A DNA stretch of 64,000 bases from contig JAOTOM010005144.1 of the NCBI GenBank assembly GCA_034440615.1, positions 1,110,501 to 1,174,500 on the forward strand, read 5' to 3'. Within the stretch, counting starts at the first letter, position 1, and the number at the start of each line of letters is the position of its first letter. The DNA is from Ashinkailepas kermadecensis. Taxonomy: Eukaryota > Arthropoda > Thecostraca > Neolepadidae. Made by a program: the position numbers and the translations under genes. The notes below the pieces were generated by a model, which saw nothing but the letters and a program-made list of their open reading frames with translations, was not told where the DNA came from and ran no database searches. Shown one piece after another: positions 53,582 to 64,000 of this stretch.

Positions 53582-54050
53582 AAAAAGGTCGGGGAAATAA
53601 AAAAGGTTTAAAAAAGGAATAAAAATGGAGGACAAAAAAGCATTATCCCCAAAAGTGTCAGTGAATGTGTTCTTGGAATGTTAATCAACTGAGGCGATGA
53701 TCCGACCCCCCCCCCCCCCCCCCCACTACATCCCATACCCCAACTTGGCACCGTCCGGACTGGCAATTCTTATCTGCTACATCATCTACGGACTTCGACC
53801 AAATCTACTACTTCAACTCTACAACTACATAGATCTCTACTCAACTAACTTCAAGCTTCAAGAGGTTCTCAGTTCTACTTCGGCACCGCTCAACGAATCA
53901 ACCCACTCTTCCTCTCTCCGACCAAGTCTCCTACCACATCCTTCACAACCTCATATCTCCTCATACTAACACAGTTATACACACGGAAACCGCCGACATC
54001 ACCACACGGTGGCAGGCTGATCCCCCCCCACACACAACACACCCCCCGCC

Positions 54051-54335
54051 GTCGGTCGCCAGCGGGGGCGCCAGTGACCTAATGACCAGCCAGCGGGAAT
54101 TTTCCGTGATTACCGAGGGTTATGACCTGTCGGTCGCCAGCGGGGGCGCCAGTGACCAATGACCAGCCAGCGGGAGTTTTCCGTGATTACCGAGGGTTAT
54201 GACCTGTCGGTCGCCAGCGGGGGCGCCAGTGACCAATGACCAGCCAGCGGGAGTTTTCCGTGATTACCGAGGGTTATGACCTGTCGGTCGCCAGCGGGGG
54301 CGCCAGTGACCTAATGACCAGCCAGCGGGAGCTTA
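54051..54335. repeat. 77/78-bp tandem repeat, about 3.6 copies
   Basis: The unit starts GTCGGTCGCCAGCGGGGGCG and includes AATGACCAGCCAGCGGGA and TTACCGAGGGTTATGACCT. Copies start at 54,051, 54,129, 54,206 and 54,283; the last is cut after GCCAGCGGGAG. It begins about 28 bases beyond the 3' end of Fam2-B. It is non-coding. Confidence 0.93.
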
Positions 54336-54636
54336 TTTCGGAAAATTATTCGAGGTCGGCCACCATACATGAAGGCAATGGGCCGGCCAGCATGAATTGG
54401 GGCACACTCCATAGTGTCCCACGTTAAAACTTGAATTTATTACGGTGGGGTGGGGGACAAAACCAACATTGAGGGGACACTTGACCCCTCAAGAGTATAT
54501 GAAGTAACACCACTGCCCTTTGGCCTCCACCTGATAATCATCGATTATTCTCTTCGTCATAGAGCAACATCTGCCGATAATGATGGACGTTTGATTTGGG
54601 AGGAAACATCGCATTGACCGCAACTTCGGACCGCTG
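54336..54636. other. Short unique stretch between two tandem arrays
   Basis: No gene or repeat is recognised here. It leads from the 77/78-bp array into the 13-bp array. Confidence 0.4.
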
Positions 54637-54905
54637 TGTTCCGCCGCCGTGTTCCGCCGCCGTGTTCCGCCGCCGTGTTCCGCCGCTGTGTTCCGCCGCT
54701 GTGTTCCGCCGCCGTGTTCCGCCGCTGTGTTCCGCCGCCGTGTTCCGCCGCCGTGTTCCGCCGCTGTGTTCCGCCGCCGTGTTCCGCCGCCGTGTTCCGC
54801 CGCTGTGTTCCGCCGCTGTGTTCCGCCGCCGTGTTCCGCCGCCGTGATCCGCCCCCGTGTTCCGGCGCCGTGTTCCGCCGCTGTGTTCCGCCGACGTGTT
54901 CAGCA
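54637..54905. repeat. 13-bp minisatellite (GTGTTCCGCCGCC)n
   Basis: About 20 copies of GTGTTCCGCCGCC or GTGTTCCGCCGCT. Because 13 is not divisible by three, every frame passes through the same 39-base super-unit, so all three plus frames look open and encode a repeating CSAAVFRRRVPP-type peptide. That open reading is a repeat artefact. Confidence 0.95.
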
Positions 54906-54919
54906 GCCGTTCAGTGTTT

Positions 54920-57900
54920 GTGCCACCAAAAGCTACCTATGGAAAAACTTACAAATACAAAAGTGTATTGTCAACGTGGAAGACGCTTCTGGCACACACA
55001 CGGACATCGACATTTTTTTTTGTGTTTGCGCATGGTCAGCTTTCCAGGAACAATATAGAGATTCGTGTATTTCTGGTACAGAAAATGCTGGCTTAAAAAT
55101 TCACCATGAACAATTGTACATGCGATGTAGAATAGGCCCTGGCTGCAAGACATATTCGAAAATACTTACTGAAAATTCCAAATATGCTTCTGGCAGCCAC
55201 GCGTTCCTCGTCCTTTCATGTCTTCGCATGATCAGGTTGCCCGAAACAAATCTTCAAATTCGTGTATCTTTTGCCGGAAAAGCTGCTTAAAAATGCAAAT
55301 GAAAAAATGCACATGCCATGAAGAAGATGCCCTTCCCTGCAAGAAATCTTCCACAATTTAGGTTTCGGTATAATCACGATAGCCGAACAACACCTTCAAA
55401 CTGGCATGTTCCTGGTGCCACTCGAAGCTACATTTGAAAACAATAAAGCGTGAAAAATGGCTACTGAATTTGAAAAAGATTGTTATCACAGACAAGCGAA
55501 CATTGTTCTTCTATGCTTTGGCATGATCTGGTGGCCCGAAACAAATCCTCACATTCGTGTCTCTTTAAAGCCGAAACAGCCGCTTTAAAAAAATACACAA
55601 AAATTGCACCTGCAATGCAGAATAGGCAATAAATCTTCGATATGTTAGATGTTCGTATCATCACTTAAAACGACCAATACGTTAAGACTCGCGTCTTCCT
55701 TGTGCTACCAGAAGCCACAACGTCAAATATGCTTCTACCATAAGCACGAATATCATTCTTTTTACGCTTTCGCATGATCAGCTTACCTGGAACAAAACTT
55801 CAGATTCGTATATGTTTGGAACCTAAAAAGCATCTCTACAAAAGAATGCAGGTGAAAAATTGCACTTGCCATGCAGAATAGGCCACTGGGTGCTAGAAAT
55901 CTGTGATATTTTAGGTTTTGACATAATCACCATAACCGAACCACTCATGACACGCGAGTTGGTTGTGCGGCCAGAAACCACGCTGGCAAAAATTAACGAG
56001 TGAAAACATGTGTACTGAAAATATCAAGGATGCTTCAGACAGACACGCGAACAGGGTCCTTATATGGTTTCGCATGACCAGCTCGCCCGGAACAAAACTA
56101 CCGATTCGTCTATTTTGGAGCCGAAAAAGCCGACTAAAAAATAGCAGTGCAAAAATGTAGTTCCAACGCAGGACATGCCACTGGCTGAAAGAAATGTGCG
56201 ATATTTCATGGTTTCGTATTATCACTATCACCGAACAACACCTTGAGGCTCCAATGATTTTGGTGCGCCAGAAGCGACATTTGGAAAAATACGGATTGAA
56301 AAATGTACCGTGAAAATGCCATGCATGCTTCTGCTAGACACCGACATCGTGCTTTTATACTTTCGCACGATCAGCTTACCCGGAACAAGTCTTCATATTT
56401 GTCTATTTTTTAATGCCAAACATCAGTCTTAAAAATAAATATCAGTGAAAACAAATTATCCTCATCATGCAGAATATGCAAGAAATTTTCGATATTTTAG
56501 GTTTTGTATAATCGCCTTAACCGACCCACACGTGTAGAGTCGCGTATTCCTGGTGCCACCAGAAGCCACATTTAGAAAAATTAACGAGTGAAACAATGTG
56601 GATTCAAAAAGACAAATATGATTCTTGCACACCCGCGAACATCGTCATTTTATGATTTCGCACCATCAGCTTGGCCGGAACAAAACTTGAGAGTCGTGCA
56701 TTTTGGAGCCGAAAAAGCAGCTTTAAGAAAATACCGGTGAAAAGTTGCACTTGCCATGCAGAATACGCGAGAAATCGTCGATAGGTTAGGCGTGCCAGAA
56801 GCTACGTTTTGAAATAACAAGGGGTAAACAATTTCGAGTTAAATGCCACAGATGCTTCCGGTAGCTATGCACATATCATAGCCGAAGAATCCTTGAGATT
56901 TTCAGTGGACATTTTTTATCGTTATTTTTTTTTACAACTGTGGCTTCTGGCCTAAAAAGAAACACGCGTGTTTAAACGGGAGGTTCGGTTATGGTCCAAA
57001 CGGGACGTTCGGTTGTGGTATGAAAACCAAAAAGATGGAATATTTTTAGCATACAGGGGCCTATTCTGCATGGCAAGTGCAATTTTTCCATTGCATTTCC
57101 AAAGCTGCTTTTTAGTCTCCAAAAATTCACGAACCTGAAGTTTTGTTCTAAGTAAGCTGATCATGTGAAAGCGTAAACGGATGAAGTTCGAGCGTCTGCC
57201 AGAAGCATTTTGACATTCTCATATTATACTTTTTTCACTCGTTTTTCCAAACATACCGTCTGACCGTAAACGGAACACACAAGTCTGAAGGTGTGGGTCG
57301 GTTAAGGTGATGACACGAACACCTAACATATCGAAGATTTCTTGCCTCCAGGGGCCTATTCTGAATGGCAAGTACAATTTTTAACTGTTTTAAGCGACTT
57401 TTTTCGGAATAAAAACACGACCCTTAAGTTTTGTTCCAGGCAATCTGACCATGCGAGACCGCAAAATGGCGATGTTTGGGGGGGGTCTGCCAGAAACATC
57501 TTTGGAATTTCAACCCGACATTTATCCACTCCTTATCTTCCTAAACGTAGCTTCTGAAGCACCAGGAACACGAGAGCCTCAATATGTGGTTATGTTATGG
57601 TGCTAATACGAAGACCTAAAATGTCAACGATTTCTTGCCTATTTTGAAATTTTTTATCTGCTATTTTTTAAAACGAGTCTTTTTCGGCGGCAAAAATAGT
57701 CGCAACTATACGTTCGTTCCGGGTAAGCTTATCATGCTAAAGACTGAATGGACGCAGTTCGCGTGTCTGGCAGAAGCATCCTTGACATTTCAGAAGATTT
57801 TCTTCACTCGTTGATGGTTGCAAATGTGCCTTCTGACCGCACAGAGAACACGCGTGTCTGAACGTGATGATCGGTTCTGGTGATTACATGAAAATCACAA

Positions 57901-58500
57901 AATATCGAATATATATCATGCAGTGTACAAATCTGCATAGCAAACATATTTATTTCCATTGCAATTTTTATACTGCTTTTTAGGCTCCGAAACTGTACGA
58001 ATCATAGCTTTTCTTCCGAGGAAGCGGATAATGCGAAAGCATAAAACGACGATGTTCGCGAGTCTGCAAAAATCATATGTCATTTTCAGTGGACATTTTT
58101 CAACCGTTACTTTTCCTAAAGGTGGCTTCTAACGGCACGAGTCTGAGCGTGTCGGTTAAGGTGATTATACGAAAACTCAAAATATCGAAGATTGCATGCA
58201 TACGGGTCATATTCTGTGTCGCAAGTACAATTTTTCACTGCTATTTTTTTTAAACAGCAGCTTTTTCGGCTCCAAAAATACACGAACATTAAGTTTTGCT
58301 GCAGGCAAGCTTATTATGCTAAAGCATAACATGACAATGTTCCCGGATCTGCAAGAATCATATCTGGCATGATCAGTGGATAATTTTTCATTCGTTTTTT
58401 TCGAAGTCTGGGCGTATGGGTCTTAAGTTTTGTTCCGGGCAAGCTGATCATGCGTAAGCATGCAAGGACGCTATAAGAGTGTCTGGTAGAAACATCTTGT
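54920..58500. repeat. ~295-bp satellite in a large inverted (palindromic) array
   Basis: A marker close to GCATGATCAGCTTGCCCGGA occurs in plus orientation at about 55,029, 55,226, 55,521, 55,772, 56,072, 56,365 and 56,660. It occurs in reverse (CTGATCATGC-like) at about 57,157, 57,445, 57,728, 58,025, 58,310 and 58,444. Most spacings are 283-300 bases. Other recurrent parts are CGAAAAAGC.GCTTTAAAAAA, TGCCATGCAGAATA and CCAGAAGCCAC. Orientation switches near 56,900. Units are diverged (roughly 60-75% alike by eye) and carry no long open frame. Confidence 0.85.
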
Positions 58501-58924
58501 CATGGCCCTACGCCCGCGCGCGCACAGATGACAAACAATTGCCGGCCCCTCGCGCCCCCGTGTCCCAGGTCCTAACAGGCTGCGGACTGCTGACTGGCAG
58601 GCGGCGGTCCATAAAAGGCACTTCCCACCATATTTGGAGAGTGGAAGGTATCATTTTTTGTTGGAAGTGATCAACGTGGTGCTGTTTGGTCGGCCAGTAC
58701 CATGTCCTGCCAGAGAACCATGTCGCATTTAACTGGACGTAGGCCTTATTTCGTGCAAGGAGCTTACACTCGCCGTGCTTGCTGCTGGCCGGCGAACTCG
58801 ATAGCGCGTCAGTTTGAGGTCCAGGCTCTTGAAGCGAAGCAGCTTGTCAATCAGCATGATGATCCTCAGGATCAGATGGTTCTGGCGCAGGCAGAACTTG
58901 TAGCTGGCGGCGAACTGGTGGCGA
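58501..58924. other. Stretch between satellite and 51-bp repeat
   Basis: It contains an 80-codon open frame at 58,702-58,941 (plus; MSCQRTMSHLTGRRP) that runs into the first copy of the 51-bp repeat. No domain is recognised. It could be part of an exon, but nothing supports that beyond the open frame. Confidence 0.3.
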
Positions 58925-59212
58925 ACTTGTGGTGCCGGTGAGGAACGGCAGGTGGGCGGCTGGGCATCAGTACCGACTAGCTGGCGGCGAACTGGTGGCG
59001 AACTTGTGGTGCCGGTGAGGAACGGCAGGTGGGCGGCTGGGCATCAGTACCAACTTGTGGTGCCGGTGAGGAACGGCAGGTGGGCGGCTGGGCATCAGTA
59101 CCAACTTGTGGTGCCGGTGAGGAACGGCAGGTGGGCGGCTGGGCATCAGTACCAACTTGTGGTGCCGGTGAGGAACGGCAGGTGGGCGGCTGGGCATCAG
59201 TACCGACCTCAA
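58925..59212. repeat. 51-bp minisatellite, five copies
   Basis: The unit is GGTGCCGGTGAGGAACGGCA followed by GGTGGGCGGCTGGGCATCAG and TACCAACTTGT, 51 bases. Copies start near 58,930, 59,007, 59,058, 59,109 and 59,160; the first is separated from the second by an extra 26 bases. The 17-codon period gives the repeating peptide PVRNGRWAAGHQYQLVV in one frame and opens other frames on both strands. Confidence 0.93.
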
Positions 59213-59390
59213 CAGCGTGGCCGTGGCCGTGGCCGCAGCGAGCGTCCATGTCAGCGCACACTGGAGCACGACCAACGATGCTCAAACGTACTCACCAGCT
59301 CTACAGCGTGGCCGTGGCTGCAGCGAGCGTCCACGTCAGCGCGCACTGGAGCACGACCAACGATGCTCAAACGTACTCACCAGCTCTACA
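59212..59390. repeat. 87-bp tandem duplication
   Basis: The segment from CAGCGAGCGTCCATGTCAGC to CTCACCAGCTCTACAGC appears at about 59,237 and again at 59,324, 87 bases apart, with few changes. Together with the 51-bp array it keeps a 306-codon plus frame open (58,952-59,872) that has no recognisable domain. Confidence 0.9.
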
Positions 59391-60372
59391 GCTGCAGCTC
59401 GTCGCGCTCAAACCCTGGTCTGGCGCACAATCTGGCACCAGCTGGAGGAAAGCTGTTGGCAACAACTGCGGCTACGCTGTTGCTCGAGCATAATATCACT
59501 GTATCTCCAATGGATAAGGAAGTATTGAACGCTGAGCTCTCCTGCAGCTGCTATTGCCCTGGGAGGGTTGTGAGGACGACGGGCGCTGAAACCTCTGGGG
59601 GACAATGGGATGTGTATTGCTTTCTCTGTTCCTTCGTCCCAGGTCTGGAAGAAAAGAAACACAAGCTTACTTGGGAAATGAACCGCCCACAAAGGGTACA
59701 TATTCATGTGGCTCCTCTCGACAACATGGGGCTCCTCAATTGCTTGCCTGTTGGATCCCCCCATTACACTTTTTCCTCAGCCCCGAAGAGCATGTCGCAG
59801 CGAAATAAACATTGCTTGTCTGAGCCTCGACTTTTTGCACACATTTTGACACCAATAATTTTGCAGTTATGACAAGTCATTGAAATATAACGTCCATGGT
59901 CCCCAAACAAAAACCGCCGATATTAAAAAAAAACATTAACCAGACTCCATAACCGAAACTATTATAGCCTTGTTGTTACCGACACCACCAGCTTCCTTGG
60001 ACATGGTCGACTGCTCTGATAAGTGGAAACGTCATTGACTGTTCATATTCAGGTAGTGATAGTTTACGCCAACACAAAATTCGCCTTGGGGGTTGCTAGC
60101 ATCGGCACACAAATGGTTCAAAAATAGCTCCGAAAATAAACGCGACAAAAAATGACTTCATCTTTCTTGACAGTAAATAGTACGTGAAAAAACAAAATGC
60201 ACCCTCTAATTTCACTTTTGTCTGGCAGTTTTAACTCTTCCGATGAAATACAGATAGTAGGCTTCGCACTAGACATATCATTGACCTGGGATCAGCACGT
60301 GTAGCTGTTTCGGTGCTACAGCATCCTCATTCATTTGAACATATTTCGACGCCACTCTGCCAATAAAGGCAT
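59391..60372. other. Stretch without a recognised gene
   Basis: It holds the end of the 306-codon open frame (to 59,872), whose non-repetitive part includes CSCYCPGRV and CFLCSFVPG but no known domain. The remainder to 60,372 is AT-rich and featureless. Confidence 0.35.
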
Positions 60373-60495
60373 CATGAGTATCATGAAGGCCCATGAGTAT
60401 CATGAAGGCCCATGAGTATCATGAAGGCCCATGAGTATCATGAAGGCCCATGAGTATCATGAAGGCACCATGAGTATCATGAAGGCCCATGAGTT
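60373..60495. repeat. 19-bp minisatellite (CATGAGTATCATGAAGGCC)n
   Basis: About six copies, one with a two-base insertion (GGCACCATGAG) near 60,466. The unit contains the inverted CATGA...TCATG, so each copy can form a small hairpin. Confidence 0.95.
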
Positions 60496-63400
60496 TTCTC
60501 ACATCATCGATTGCTTGCCTGTCACAAAAACACAAACAAACGTAGTAGTCGGAGCACCCACAGCTAAGAAATGAAAATATACTCAACATTTCGAAACAAG
60601 ATGTAAGCGTTAGTACACCTTTTTGCGTCCAATTTCGCCGCCTGTGCATCAATTCCAGCGATAAACCCATCCATTTTCGACAGTTCGGCATAGCGCATCC
60701 AATTTACAAATCACAGCTCTACCTTCGGCCCAGCAGCATTCATTTTGGTACTAGTGCAACCTATTTCGGCAGAACTGCATTTGAATTCAGATTTGCAGTT
60801 AATATTTTGGCATGCGTGGATAACTCAGTGAAAGTGCGATGATTTTCGGCGGAGTGGAAGCATGTTCGACGCGGAAAATACTCCGCTATGATACCTGTTG
60901 ATGATAAACGATATGCTAAGCAGTCATGTTGAGATGTAGATGATGACTGGATATTAAGGGACATGAAAATTGCTAATTTGCAGGGTTAAGTAATGTCACC
61001 TCGAAGGGCATTTTCTGATCAAACATGCGAGGTCAATTAGGGGAGCCGCAATCAGGATCCAACAGGTTAAGCGTGAAAACGCTGCTCTTGGACCACTCAG
61101 TGAGACCGGACATGGCTGGAAAGCACCTTTCTGACGCATAACTTATGCATAATAATAAATATATAATTCTTCAAATGTTATTCAGTAGAATAGAGTAAAC
61201 AATCTATTGGAGAAGTAATGAGAAAACTAAATGACTCGCGCCGACCGCATACCGAACTCTGCCGATGGCCAGCCATGCTCCCCGCGGAAACATCTTGGAT
61301 TTATCCGGTGGTGATGCACGCACTGGCATACGTGCACGCCACAATCGCTCCCTCCGGACCTAGCATTCGACGTTGTCGAGGACGGTCAGCTGCCACTGTG
61401 ACCGCTGACCCACTCTTGCCCCGACATCGATTTGAAGCTCCCTACGACAGCAGCCTCCGAGCGGCGAGACCTTCCTCGACTCCCGCGCATACGGGGTTCG
61501 GACCTTGCTTCGACTTGCTTCTCACTGTTCACGAAGAACAGCACCCTGTGGCAGCCCGGATTATATGGTAGTTAAGCCAAATACTCCAAATACTGCAGTC
61601 GTAGTTGAAGAGGGCAGTGGACAGCTCACCAGACACCGGGTGACGACGCATGGTGGCGAGGGTGTAACTATCGAACACCGAGACGTCTTCAATACGGTGT
61701 TCTTTTGCGCTGGTAGTTTAACTTCAACAGGTGCGCATCAGTGGTCACGTCGAGGAGCCAGTTGTTGCTTCCAGTTGATGTCAAACTATCTGAAGTTACA
61801 ACAATATCGCCGATAGTCCACCACAGTGGCATTTTGATAGCAAAAGAGTCATTCGGCTGAACAGGCATTATAATGTCAGGATTCCATTCTACAGCATCGT
61901 CAGTGTCGTCATTGATGTGGTCGGCAGCATTTGGGCGTCATCAGTATAATGGGCAGGTATTTTTTAAAGTGCTGTACCCACAGCGTATTTCTTTTTTCGA
62001 TCTTTTTCCCCACTTCTCTTCTTCATCCAGCGACGTTGGCGTTCCTTGCCGCCGATGTGCGGTCTCGCCCCACTATGCAGGCATTTTAATTCGAGCAGAC
62101 ATGTGTATTGTAGCAAAGTTGGTTTTGGAGCGTCTTAATCCCATAAATTCAGCCCCCTCCCCACAGTTCGACTGGCGCGGTTGTAACAATGTTAGATGTA
62201 ACTATACCGTTCGGCACTCGTTCGAGAATGCGCCGTTGTATAACGCCGCGTGACGCGTGAGTCATGCCACCACTGTCGACGTCCGGCTGGACACGTCTTA
62301 ATGCATGTTATGACTTACGGCCGATAATTGAGCCACCGAGACGACTGCAACCTGACTAGGCTGCTCACGTGTCGACGCCAGGCCGACGCGGGCCTGGACG
62401 AAAGTGTTGAGACAGCACCGTTTCCCACGGAGGGACCGTTGTGCTGAGATCAGAGGTGTCTCTGAGATAGACAGCGCACCCGCCTGCAGTACGGTGCGCG
62501 GAGTTCAGAGCGAGCCTTTGTTCTCTAGTGGCATGAGTAACCCCACTGGTCTGTGGCGCCGTCAGTCAGGTGACTATGACGAATTGCGAGCTGGTCACGT
62601 GGTACGGGCGTTGTTGCCTGTGGCTACTTAGAGCCTCAGCCGGGAGGGGACGCTCTCACTCTCTGGTCGACAAACGTACGTCGTGGACGGACGCCACTCG
62701 CGGGCGGCCTGGCCCGCCGCCTAGCCCGCCCTGGCTCACCATATTAAGGTACCGAGGTACGTCGCGACTCTGCCTGAGAGTCGCTACGTCTGTTGAGATG
62801 TAGATCGAAGGTGAAACTGTTGCTCTGTCTGTCAAGCTGATCGAATCACCATTAATGTCTAATCTTCGTGGCCATTTATCTGTTGACTAATTTGCACAAT
62901 ATAGAAGTGCTGGCTTTGGAAGTGCTTGTCAAGAGGTGTGCAGATCAGAGCTCTGAGATGGAAGTCAGAGCCATTGTTGAAAACATAACCGGGGTCTTAA
63001 ATATCGCAAACGCTGAGGTACCCTAGACTAATCCACAAGCCGAAAATGAAGGTTTACCCCAGTACAGGAGGGGGCGAAAAACTTCTCTACAGTATCATAG
63101 CACGAACGAGTCACAAGCGAGCAGTTTTTTTTGCCGCCCATGATGTTAGTCTCGACAGTCTTAAAAGCAGATTATACGGCTTCATTTCAGCAGTTTTGCA
63201 GAGGCAGGGGGCGCAGCTCCAGAAAGGAGCCATCGACGTCTGTGTCGTCAAGAGCTGCTTCATCATTTGCGGATAGCAAAATCAATTCGGCTTCGTCCCG
63301 TGCACCTCAGTTCCTCCCCATTCTGGTACCGATTTAGCCACATTTGCAAGATGGACGCCGGAGGGTGTCGTCTCCCGGAGTGCTTTTTTTCTTGATGGGG

Positions 63401-64000
63401 CTGTCGGCACGGGACAGCTGACACATCATCGTCCCCCTCGTCATCGTCGCTCTCCCAGCACCATGTGATTGCAAGGGCTCCTCCAGGACGGTTGAGTAGG
63501 CTAAGCGACATATCTCTGAACCGCGTCGTCATTGTTTCAATATCGGCGGAGTCAAACAGCTTGGTTAGTAGCCACATGTATGCTCGTCGAACTTTTTGTG
63601 ATTGAAGTGAGTCTTGAGCAATACAGAAAACCCCTTCACAATATGGGCTCTGTACAAAGCTAATGGAATGCACCCCAGCTCAGTTTTGTTAATGAAGCAA
63701 CTCCCAACATTTGTCCAAACACATTTTCAAGTTTGCTTTATTCATGGAAAGCATACCTGCCTTGATGATGGCCTTGGTGAAATTTGTGCCAATTTAAGGC
63801 GGAGGGAAATCTTTTGCTGCGACTCGTCGATCCGATTGATTTACATGGCTGAGAAAGTGGCTGATAGCCGAGTGCGCGAATTTGATAGCATAATGGCTAG
63901 TGAGCAGGATAGCCACCTACGGCGAGGTCGGCCATTGCATCAGCATAATCCTCCGCGCCGGACGAATAGCTTGATGTCACGATTTGCTGTTGGTATGTCC
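60496..64000. other. 3.5-kb stretch without a recognised gene or repeat
   Basis: Several open frames of 60-136 codons exist. The longest are 61,218-61,571 (+), 61,873-62,253 (+) and 63,263-63,673 (-). The last (136 codons) has a WCWESDDDEGDDD acidic block and a basic end, but no family is recognised. No splice-supported gene model could be built by eye. The region could contain exons of an unrecognised host gene. Confidence 0.3.

Larger units (their letters stand above)
49860..54022 (+). mobile_element. Fam2-B: LINE with ORF1 and internally deleted ORF2
   Basis: A leader of uncertain start (about 49,900-50,599) is followed by ORF1 (50,600-51,840), ORF2 (51,840-53,581) and a 3' UTR ending near 54,022. 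The 3' UTR matches Fam2-A, including ACCGTCCGGACTGGCA and the terminal CATCACCACACGGTGG. Most of RT and the first half of RNase H are missing. It follows Fam1-E almost directly in the same orientation. Confidence 0.8.

Noticed and set aside
61218..61571. 117-codon open frame as a gene
   Set aside because: No recognisable domain, no repeat or splice evidence, and composition like the surrounding non-coding DNA.
61561..61690. Possible LTR-retrotransposon integrase tail (VVVEEGSGQLTRHR)
   Set aside because: The resemblance is limited to a few residues, with no upstream integrase or RT and no LTR.
63263..63673. 136-codon minus frame with an acidic block as a transposase or host gene
   Set aside because: No diagnostic motif could be found; it is left as an unassigned open frame.

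Overview
The window looks like repeat-dense, gene-poor nuclear DNA from a metazoan, most likely an arthropod. The evidence is endonuclease-type LINEs carrying an RNase H domain, a CR1-like LINE, a piggyBac remnant, a Penelope-like fragment and one DEG/ENaC channel gene. The phylum is an inference from this mix. No rRNA, tRNA, CRISPR or bacterial operon was recognised. Only one host gene is convincing: the DEG/ENaC coding region at 37,584-38,840 (minus). Nearly everything else is mobile or tandemly repeated DNA.

Layout. 1-1,760 (minus): ORF1 and 5' leader of LINE family 4, cut by the window edge. 2,300-6,640 (plus): Fam1-A. 6,657-8,025 (minus): Fam1-B. 10,355-12,250 (minus): Fam1-C. 13,380-16,222 (minus): Fam2-A, joined to a Fam1 ORF1 (to 17,205). 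17,670-23,867 (minus): Fam3, with a CR1-like LINE inside its endonuclease domain. 23,868-24,240 (minus): Fam1 leader fragment. 24,245-31,032 (plus): Fam1-D, whose 3' UTR is split by a 2.57-kb piggyBac element at a duplicated TTAA. 32,090-32,950: degenerate satellite. 34,946-35,878: short TTAA-flanked element related to that piggyBac. 36,014-36,775 (plus): Penelope-like remnant with a GIY-YIG domain. 36,861-37,545: 63-bp minisatellite. 37,584-38,840 (minus): DEG/ENaC gene. 39,390-49,840 (plus): Fam1-E. 49,900-54,022 (plus): Fam2-B. 54,051-60,495: a succession of tandem repeats, including a 3.5-kb inverted array of a ~295-bp satellite. 60,496-64,000: nothing recognisable.

The most striking object is Fam1-E. 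It carries three secondary events: about seven copies of its ORF1/ORF2 junction, which has an overlapping stop/start (TAATG); 36 copies of a 69-bp piece of its own endonuclease domain; and a 1.53-kb insertion with 12-bp terminal inverted repeats. Once these are removed, its coding segments line up with the other Fam1 copies.

All LINE copies seen are inactivated by stops, frameshifts or truncation; the CR1-like copy is the least damaged. Homopolymer G and C runs are common, so some frameshifts may be sequencing errors.
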